From Phycisphaerae bacterium (GTDB taxonomy: Bacteria > Planctomycetota > Phycisphaerae > Sedimentisphaerales > Anaerohalosphaeraceae), in contig JAIPFN010000238.1 of assembly GCA_021736615.1 (NCBI GenBank), positions 1 through 9,324 of the forward strand: 9,324 bases of DNA, read 5' to 3'. A model generated the notes under the pieces. It searched no databases and was not told the DNA's origin. It saw nothing but the letters and a program-made list of their open reading frames with translations. This document shows, one piece after another, positions 1 through 5,317 of this stretch. Every line of letters starts with the position of its first letter. The stretch's first letter is position 1. Made by a program: the position numbers and the translations under genes.

Positions 1-1
1 A

Positions 2-1510
2 GCTCAGCCTTTTGCCAAGGTGTATCTTCCCGGTACTCAACCGGAGGAAAACGACATCAAATTCAGCGCGATTAAAAGCTGTAAGATGTGCCACAGCAAT
101 ACAAAAGCAGGCGACGACGACCCGTACTTTTCCTGGCAGTCAGGGATGATGTCTCAGGCAGCCCGCGATCCGATCTACCGCGCAGCACTAACCATTGCTA
201 ATCAGGACATACCCGGAGTTGGTGAGTTCTGCTGGCGTTGTCATACCCCCAAGGGTTGGCTCGAGGGCAGATCAACCAAGGCAGACGGATCTAACCTTAC
301 AGAAGAAGATATGCACGGAGTAAACTGCCAGGTATGCCATCGGCTTGTCGACCCGATCTCGGAAGAAGCAAAGAAATTCGCCAAAGACGTCCCGCCCGGT
401 TACGGCAATGCGATGATGGTCGCAGACACCCAGAAAAATATGAGGGGCCCCTACTCCGATACCGACAGCAAAGCTATAAGCCACAAAATGCTGAAGTCCG
501 ATTTCCATGCATCCGGAAAACTTTGCGGCATTTGTCATGACGTTTCAAATCCGCTATTTGCGAAAGATGTTAAGACGCAGCCCCCGTACGCGTTTGGCCA
601 TATGGAGCGAACGTTCAGCGAATGGTCACTAAGCGCGTTTCCGGCTAAGGGGCAAGAGGGAAGTTGTCAGCATTGCCACTACAAGACAGTTGAAGGCGGT
701 GCAAAGGCTTCCAGGTACAGCAAGAGCAAACGTCCGTACTTTGTAACCCACGGAGCGGCAGGCGGTTCTACATGGGTTCAGGACGCGACGGCATATCTGT
801 GGAAAGACGCCGATATCAATAAGAAGGCCCTGGATACAGGCAAAGAACGTGCAAAAGCATTACTCCGAACGGCAGCCAAACTCGACCTGACAATCATGAG
901 CAAGGATCAGGCGACCCTGCGGATAACAAATCTAACCGGCCATAAACTCCCCACCGGATACCCCGAAGGAAGGCGTATGTGGATCAACACCAGGTTCCTT
1001 GACGCTAGCGGTAAAGTAATAAAAGAGACGGGAAGATACGGCGAAAGAGAAACCGTAGTCGCCGGAAAAAAAGTAACCGTACCAACACTGATCGACCCGG
1101 AAGAGACGAAGGTTTATGAATCACTGCCGGCAATCAGCGAGGCACAAGCAGCAAAGACAGGAAAGACTACAGGCCCTTCGTTCCATTTCGTGCTCAATGA
1201 CATGATCGCAAAAGACAACCGCATCCCGCCGGAAGGTTTCGTAAATTCCAGATTTGAAGAACACCTGTGCGAGCCGGTAGCTGCTGCCTACGCAGACGGT
1301 CAAAACTTCGATGATACGAAGATGGATATCCCGGCAGGGACAAAAAGAATCGCCGTCAGGGTCATGTACCAGTCAATGTCATGGGAGTACCTCAAGTTCC
1401 TGGTTGAAGAAAACAAAACCGACGAATGGGGCGAGAAACTCTACGACGCCTGGAAGAACACCGGCAAATGCGAGCCATTCGTGATCGCAGAAATCGAAAA
1501 GCACATTTAA
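2..1510 (+). CDS. multihaem c-type cytochrome (cytochrome c554-like), 5' end cut by window
   Basis: Periplasmic electron-transfer protein with covalently bound haems. The frame is open to the left edge; a GTG at 20 exists but lacks a spaced ribosome site, so the true start, signal peptide and perhaps more haem sites lie upstream. Counting from that GTG, five CXXCH motifs are visible: CKMCH 21-25, CWRCH 71-75, CQVCH 103-107, CGICH 169-173 and CQHCH 216-220. Extra histidines (for example 163 and 194) could be distal ligands. Residues 285-460 carry no haem motif and form a C-terminal domain marked by TGHKLPTGYPEGRR (307-319), a motif I know from the same multihaem family in planctomycetes, acidobacteria and other anaerobes. 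Two further cysteines (417, 483) are not in haem motifs. The redox partner and the substrate cannot be told: nitrogen, sulfur or metal respiration are all possible. The family call is firm and the role is open. Confidence 0.93.
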   Translation, partial: AQPFAKVYLPGTQPEENDIKFSAIKSCKMCHSNTKAGDDDPYFSWQSGMMSQAARDPIYRAALTIANQDIPGVGEFCWRCHTPKGWLEGRSTKADGSNLTEEDMHGVNCQVCHRLVDPISEEAKKFAKDVPPGYGNAMMVADTQKNMRGPYSDTDSKAISHKMLKSDFHASGKLCGICHDVSNPLFAKDVKTQPPYAFGHMERTFSEWSLSAFPAKGQEGSCQHCHYKTVEGGAKASRYSKSKRPYFVTHGAAGGSTWVQDATAYLWKDADINKKALDTGKERAKALLRTAAKLDLTIMSKDQATLRITNLTGHKLPTGYPEGRRMWINTRFLDASGKVIKETGRYGERETVVAGKKVTVPTLIDPEETKVYESLPAISEAQAAKTGKTTGPSFHFVLNDMIAKDNRIPPEGFVNSRFEEHLCEPVAAAYADGQNFDDTKMDIPAGTKRIAVRVMYQSMSWEYLKFLVEENKTDEWGEKLYDAWKNTGKCEPFVIAEIEKHI

Positions 1511-1570
1511 GCAGTTTAAAACCCGATTTGATCGAATCGCCCGTTATTGTGGTTGTCAGTTAGTGGGAAA

Positions 1571-1587
1571 GTGTACCAAAAGTACAC
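1571..1587. repeat. perfect 6-bp inverted repeat
   Basis: GTGTAC at 1571-1576 and GTACAC at 1582-1587 are exact reverse complements around a 5-base CAAAA spacer. A further CTGTACC lies close by at 1592-1598. It could be a regulator-binding site or the residue of a mobile-element end. It has no T-run, so it is not a terminator. Confidence 0.4.
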
Positions 1588-1756
1588 CATTCTGTACCGG
1601 TTTTCATTTTGCGGAACTTTTTGTGTCCGGAATTACTTTTCATGCATCTCAAACGCTCTTCTGCTTTAACCAACTCTAAACGCTCAATCCCTGTAGTCTA
1701 TTTACTGCCTCCACAATAGCTAATGAGCAAATTATTTAACGGAATTGATATTTTAC

Positions 1757-1785
1757 TTGATATAATACGGATTGTTAGCTAGAAT
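1757..1785 (+). promoter_or_regulatory. sigma70-like promoter candidate for the beta-helix gene
   Basis: TTGATA (1757-1762) and TAGAAT (1780-1785) each match 5 of 6 consensus bases and are separated by an ideal 17 bases. Transcription would begin near 1792, leaving a leader of about 110 bases. The surroundings are AT-rich, so chance matches are likely, and planctomycete promoter rules are poorly known to me. Confidence 0.35.
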
Positions 1786-1857
1786 AGTATATAATTTAGT
1801 CAACCCTATATTCTAAATGCTGACAAAAGGTTGATGGAATTCAATTTTGTTATTAGT

Positions 1858-1913
1858 TGATGTTTAAGGAATTAAAAGTAAATGTTTTTTTAGGAGACAG
1901 GTGATGTTTAAGG
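1858..1913 (+). repeat. 12-bp direct repeat spanning the beta-helix start, with short upstream frame
   Basis: TGATGTTTAAGG occurs at 1858-1869 and again at 1902-1913, the second copy containing the gene's own ATG. The first copy opens a 14-codon frame (1860-1904, ATG TTT AAG GAA...) whose TGA stop shares its A with the ATG at 1904 in the arrangement TGATG. No ribosome site precedes this upstream ATG, so translation of the short frame is doubtful. The arrangement would permit translational coupling, or it may be a leftover of a local duplication. Confidence 0.4.
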
Positions 1914-3058
1914 GAAATTTGTCGTGGAGTACTAATATTGTTTTGTTATTAATCTTTACCGGCAGTTTGGTCCAGGCTGCGGTGATCAATGTTCCTGGAG
2001 ATTATACTATTATTCAGGATGCTATTAATGCTTCTTCTCCGGGGGATGAGATTTTGATCGCTGCCGGCGTTTATTACCAACGCGGCATAAAGTTGGATGA
2101 TAAAAACATAACTATCCGGGGCGCAAATCCAGCCGATCCTTACGAGACGGTCATTGACGGCGAGAAGATCGAGGAAAGGCTGCTGGTAACGTTGGGCGGT
2201 GATGTTAGCACTATTGAAGGAATTACGTTTCGTAATGGTGTAGCACCAGGCGGAAACGGCGGAGCTGCTGCATTTTTAAGAGGTGCCAATACAAAATCGA
2301 CATTCCGTAATTGCATCTTTACGGGCAATGATGCCGGCACCTGCCACATCGGAGCTGTTGACTGCGAGAATGGTACCTTTATTTTTGAAAATTGTATATT
2401 CCGAAAAAACAAATCAGGGGACACCGAATATGCGACTTCCGTAGGAATACTAGGCGCTGATGTGTCATTTGTTCAGTGTCTTTTTGAAGGTGATCTCATC
2501 GGTCCCAAGGTTGTGTATATTCAATCAACCAGTGAACCGGCAAAGGCCAGCTTTATCAACTGCACGTTTGCCAATTTTAGTGGCGGCCGTTTCATTTACG
2601 CCACTTGTTCAACGGGCACTACCACCGCCGATCTCGTTAACTGTGTCTGTGATGACAGCGCACCACTAAAACGTTCTGTTGCCGGAGCGGAAGTAAATTT
2701 ATCAAAGTGCTTGTATCCGGGCGCAACCGGTGACAACATAGACAGTACCCCGGTTTTTAAGAATCCTGCTACGGGCGATTTCAGACTTAAACACGATTCA
2801 CCCGGTATCGATGCCGCAGACAGCAGCACCCTTTTCAGCGCCGGTATAACAACCGATCTTAACGGCTTGCTTCGATACGTAAATTACTCCGGTGCTGACG
2901 ACACCGGATCGGGACCTTACCCATACCTGGATATGGGGGCTTACGAAACTGCTTTTGATTGCAGTGTCGCCGGCGACATCGACTGTAACGGAAAAGTGGA
3001 CATGCTGGATCTGGCGATAATGACAGGGAACTGGCTTTACGGCACAGAAAGCAATTAA
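1904..3058 (+). CDS. exported right-handed beta-helix protein with C-terminal dockerin-like EF-hand
   Basis: ATG 1904 is preferred over GTG 1901 because AGGAGA (1892-1897) then lies 6 bases upstream. The 384-residue product begins with a signal peptide (hydrophobic 11-22, likely cut after VQA at 25). Residues 28-55 (VPGDYTIIQDAI...) are the usual N-cap of pectinesterase/polysaccharidase-like beta-helices. Successive rungs with an N-C-x-F style turn occur at about 132-139, 158-166, 187-194, 215-222, 242-249 and 264-271. The SPGIDAAD...DMGAYE stretch (299-348) is typical of the end of such domains. The tail holds one EF-hand loop, D358-x-D360-x-N362-G-x-V-D366-x-x-D369, followed by GNWL, as in half-dockerins of Phycisphaerae. 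The protein probably acts outside the cell, in carbohydrate binding, cleavage or adhesion. No catalytic residues can be assigned. Early codons favour T and A in third position, unlike the neighbours. Confidence 0.88.
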   Translation: MFKGNLSWSTNIVLLLIFTGSLVQAAVINVPGDYTIIQDAINASSPGDEILIAAGVYYQRGIKLDDKNITIRGANPADPYETVIDGEKIEERLLVTLGGDVSTIEGITFRNGVAPGGNGGAAAFLRGANTKSTFRNCIFTGNDAGTCHIGAVDCENGTFIFENCIFRKNKSGDTEYATSVGILGADVSFVQCLFEGDLIGPKVVYIQSTSEPAKASFINCTFANFSGGRFIYATCSTGTTTADLVNCVCDDSAPLKRSVAGAEVNLSKCLYPGATGDNIDSTPVFKNPATGDFRLKHDSPGIDAADSSTLFSAGITTDLNGLLRYVNYSGADDTGSGPYPYLDMGAYETAFDCSVAGDIDCNGKVDMLDLAIMTGNWLYGTESN

Positions 3059-3124
3059 AAAGCTAAGCAACTTTATAAAACATCGCTGTCATTTAATCCT
3101 CAGATGCCGATTTATTGAAATTCC

Positions 3125-3153
3125 TTGACTATCACAGGGGAATTCATTAATCT
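3125..3153 (+). promoter_or_regulatory. weak promoter candidate before the peptidase gene
   Basis: TTGACT (3125-3130) matches 5 of 6 bases of the -35 consensus, but the downstream hexamers in range (ATTAAT at 3146-3151 with a 15-base spacer, or TTAATC nearby) match poorly. The 140-base gap between the beta-helix stop and the peptidase start makes an own promoter plausible. This particular site is a low-confidence guess. Confidence 0.2.
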
Positions 3154-3198
3154 TTTACGTCTACATCGGCAATACCGTTAATCTGAAAGGAATCTTAA

Positions 3199-4290
3199 TT
3201 GACTGAACAATCGCTCAAAAAACGTCTGGCATCGCTGGCCGGCAAACTCAAGGACAATCAGGTTGACGGCATGATCGTAACGTCAATGTCAAACGTAAGC
3301 TATCTGACGGGATTTATGGGCCACGACGCGTGGGCATTGGTTCTGGACAGGCGTGTGTGGCTGCTGACCGACAGCCGCTATACCGAACAGGCAAAAACCG
3401 AGTGCCCTTCCTGCAAGATCGTCCAGCGTAAAAAGAATCTCGCCGAAGAAGCGGCCAATATCCTCAGTCGAAACAAATCCGTAAAAAAACTCGCCGTCGA
3501 AGACACCGCAACTCTCGCAGTTTTTGCCAACATCAAAAAACACATCAAGCTGAAATTCAAAAAGACCGGCGGTATTATCGAATCGATCCGGACAATAAAA
3601 TCCGACGATGAGATCGCCAATATTATAAAGGCCTCAAAAATCGCCGACGCATCGCTCGATCAGGTCATCAAAAAAATGCGTGTCGGCATGACCGAAAGCG
3701 ATTTCGCTGGCATGCTCGATTATGAAATGCGTAAACGAAACTCCGTCGCCGCATTCGACGCGATAGTATGCTTCGGCCCTAACGGCTCACGAAACCACCA
3801 TTTTCCCGGCCCGCGGAAGCTCAAAAAAAATGACACCGTACTCGTCGATTTCGGAGCGGTCTACAAAGGCTACCGCAGCGACAAGACACGCACCTTCGCA
3901 GTCGGCAAGGTAAACAAAACCTTTGCAAAGGCCTACGAAACCGTCGCCGCCGCACAGGCCGCGGCAATCAAACTAATCGCCGACGGCATAGCATTAAAAG
4001 ACATAGACGCCGCCGCAAGAGAGGTAATCAAAGCAACCCAATTCCCCGTATACGGACACGGAACCGGCCACGGACTGGGCCTGGACATTCACGAACAGCC
4101 ATTTATGTCGCACATAGCTAAAGGAAAACTCCAGGCCGGACAGGCGATAACCGTAGAACCCGGAATATACATACCCGGTAAATTCGGCATAAGAATAGAA
4201 GACGACATACTGGTAACAAAGACCGGCCATAAAATACTGACAAGAACAAACAAATCGCCGGAACTAAAAATAATAGCAGCAAAAAGCTAA
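3199..4290 (+). CDS. M24B metallopeptidase, Xaa-Pro aminopeptidase/dipeptidase
   Basis: Cytoplasmic dimetal peptidase that releases the N-terminal residue from Xaa-Pro peptides or splits Xaa-Pro dipeptides. The start is TTG, supported by GAAAGGAA (3185-3192) at correct spacing and by the absence of any nearby ATG. The product has 363 residues, the usual size for the YpdF/YqhT type. Residues 5-135 form the creatinase-like N-terminal domain (SNVSYLTGF at 31-39, LTDSRY at 56-61). Residues 137-358 are the pita-bread catalytic domain. All five metal ligands are present: D217 (VDFGA), D228 (RSDKTRT), H291 (GHGTGHGLG), E320 (TVEPGIY) and E334 (RIEDD). Conserved histidines H200/H201 (NHHFPG) and H298 (DIHEQP) complete the active site. 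No signal peptide is seen. It lies 17 bases before the thioadenosine phosphorylase gene, so the two are likely cotranscribed. Whether it is an aminopeptidase P or a prolidase cannot be decided. Confidence 0.93.
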   Translation: MTEQSLKKRLASLAGKLKDNQVDGMIVTSMSNVSYLTGFMGHDAWALVLDRRVWLLTDSRYTEQAKTECPSCKIVQRKKNLAEEAANILSRNKSVKKLAVEDTATLAVFANIKKHIKLKFKKTGGIIESIRTIKSDDEIANIIKASKIADASLDQVIKKMRVGMTESDFAGMLDYEMRKRNSVAAFDAIVCFGPNGSRNHHFPGPRKLKKNDTVLVDFGAVYKGYRSDKTRTFAVGKVNKTFAKAYETVAAAQAAAIKLIADGIALKDIDAAAREVIKATQFPVYGHGTGHGLGLDIHEQPFMSHIAKGKLQAGQAITVEPGIYIPGKFGIRIEDDILVTKTGHKILTRTNKSPELKIIAAKS

Positions 4291-4307
4291 TTGCTATGGA
4301 GGCAAAA

Positions 4308-5183
4308 ATGTCAAAATCAATGATCGGAATAATCGGCGGTTCGGGACTCGGGCAAACCCTGATTCATCACATAACCAATGTAAGGCATGAAGAAGTCGAC
4401 ACGCCCTTCGGCAAGCCCAGTGCGCCGATAGTGATAGGCGAGATGGCCGGCAAAGAGATTGCCTTCCTTAACCGTCACGGCGAATCACACACCTTTTGCC
4501 CGACGACGGTTCCGTACGCGGCAAATATTTTCGCCCTGAAAAAGCTCGGCGTCACCGCTATCATCGCAAGCGGAGCGGTCGGCTCGCTTCGTGAAGACAT
4601 GGCCCCGAGAGATTTGATAGTGGTCGACCAGTTCATCGACAAAACCACCCAGCGTAAAAATTCTTTATTCGACGGTTACGGCGCGGTACACTGCGAGTTT
4701 TCCCACCCATGCTGCGAAAGACTCCGCCAGGCCATTATCGCCGCCGAGAAAAACACCGCCGTAAAAACCCACCACTTCGGCACGTACGTATGCATGGAGG
4801 GCCCGCAGTTCTCCACCCGCGCAGAATCTCTGATGCACAAAAGCTGGGGAGCCGACCTGATCGGGATGACCGCGATGCCCGAGGCAAAATTCGCCCGCGA
4901 AGCACAAATTTGCTATTCCTTGATCGCCCTTGCAAGCGACTATGACTGCTGGAAAGAACACGACGTATCCCTCGGCAAAAAGGAACTGCTAGCCGAAATA
5001 ATCGGCCACCTCAACGCCGCGACAGCTAACGCGATAGAACTTATCGAAGAGGTACTAAAATGCGACGGCGACCTATTCTCCGACGATTGCTCGTGCAGAA
5101 AAAGCCTGGAACTGGCAGTATGGACAAATCCGGAATCGATAGACGAGCAAAAAAAGAAAGACCTCGCCCCGCTATTCGAATAG
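4308..5183 (+). CDS. mtnP: S-methyl-5'-thioadenosine phosphorylase (MTAP, PNP/MTAP family)
   Basis: Cytoplasmic enzyme of methionine/purine salvage that cleaves methylthioadenosine with phosphate to adenine and 5-methylthioribose-1-phosphate. ATG 4308 is chosen because GGAGG (4298-4302) sits 5 bases upstream; the in-frame ATG at 4296 overlaps that site. The 291-residue product shows GIIGGSGLG (7-15), phosphate-site RHGESH (56-61), IASGAVGSL (86-94), YVCMEGPQFSTRAES (160-174) and GADLIGMTAMPEAKFARE (181-198). It also has DYDCW (211-215), whose two aspartates (211, 213) are the adenine-selecting pair of MTAPs rather than the asparagine found in guanine/hypoxanthine PNPs. The C-terminal tail is extended and contains CSC (261-263) plus C252, recalling the CXC disulfide of archaeal MTAPs. 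It sits in one operon with the upstream peptidase. The specificity call is strong but comes from motifs only. Confidence 0.92.
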   Translation: MSKSMIGIIGGSGLGQTLIHHITNVRHEEVDTPFGKPSAPIVIGEMAGKEIAFLNRHGESHTFCPTTVPYAANIFALKKLGVTAIIASGAVGSLREDMAPRDLIVVDQFIDKTTQRKNSLFDGYGAVHCEFSHPCCERLRQAIIAAEKNTAVKTHHFGTYVCMEGPQFSTRAESLMHKSWGADLIGMTAMPEAKFAREAQICYSLIALASDYDCWKEHDVSLGKKELLAEIIGHLNAATANAIELIEEVLKCDGDLFSDDCSCRKSLELAVWTNPESIDEQKKKDLAPLFE

Positions 5184-5200
5184 AAAAAAACTTAAGACTA

Positions 5201-5229
5201 TTGATAAAACATTGCAAATCATGTATATA
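5201..5229 (+). promoter_or_regulatory. sigma70-like promoter candidate for the OPT transporter
   Basis: TTGATA (5201-5206) is followed after exactly 17 bases by TATATA (5224-5229), in the 134-base gap after the phosphorylase gene. Initiation near 5236 would give a leader of about 80 bases that carries the direct repeat and the hairpin described next. This supports separate transcription of the transporter. Confidence 0.4.
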
Positions 5230-5245
5230 TAGGGGCCGAATCGCT

Positions 5246-5268
5246 CATTATACAATTGTCATTATACA
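5246..5268 (+). repeat. 9-bp direct repeat CATTATACA, 14-base period
   Basis: CATTATACA occurs at 5246-5254 and 5260-5268, separated by ATTGT, just downstream of the promoter candidate and upstream of the hairpin. The spacing is a little over one helical turn, so it could be a tandem operator half-site pair. The short AT-rich unit could also recur by chance. Confidence 0.35.
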
Positions 5269-5270
5269 TT

Positions 5271-5296
5271 TTAAGCTGCCCGAATGGGCAGTTTGA
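5271..5296 (+). terminator. stem-loop in the OPT leader, terminator or attenuator candidate
   Basis: CTGCCC (5276-5281) pairs perfectly with GGGCAG (5286-5291) across a GAAT loop. Five further pairs (two of them G-U) extend the stem to 5271-5296. The following GTTTGATTAA is only a weak T-tract, so efficient Rho-independent termination is uncertain. It could end the peptidase-phosphorylase transcript, or act as an attenuator or stability element, since it ends 10 bases before the AAGGG ribosome site of the transporter. Confidence 0.45.
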
Positions 5297-5317
5297 TTAA
5301 CGCTCAAGGGAATGAAC

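Larger units (their letters stand above)
1511..1900. other. AT-rich intergenic gap before the beta-helix gene
   Basis: This gap holds no convincing gene. It contains a weak 6-bp hairpin just after the cytochrome stop (1524-1539, GATC loop, no T-run, so not a clear terminator). It also has a perfect inverted repeat (1571-1587), a sigma70-like promoter candidate (1757-1785) and a short upstream reading frame (1860-1904). On the minus strand a 27-codon ATG frame runs from 1643 to 1560, with no good ribosome site and no recognised product. Composition becomes clearly richer in A and T from about 1720 onward. Confidence 0.6.

Noticed and set aside
1524..1539. Hairpin CGATT...AATCG after the cytochrome stop as terminator
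   Set aside because: The stem has six pairs at most including a wobble, is AT-rich and is not followed by a T-run.
1790..1795. TATAAT at 1790-1795 as the -10 box of the beta-helix promoter
   Set aside because: No acceptable -35 hexamer lies 16-18 bases upstream; TTGTTA at 1772-1777 leaves a 12-base spacer, so the TTGATA/TAGAAT pair was preferred.
3105..3171. TGCCGAT / ATCGGCA inverted repeat before the peptidase gene
   Set aside because: The seven-base arms are 53 bases apart and do not extend, which is expected by chance in such a stretch.
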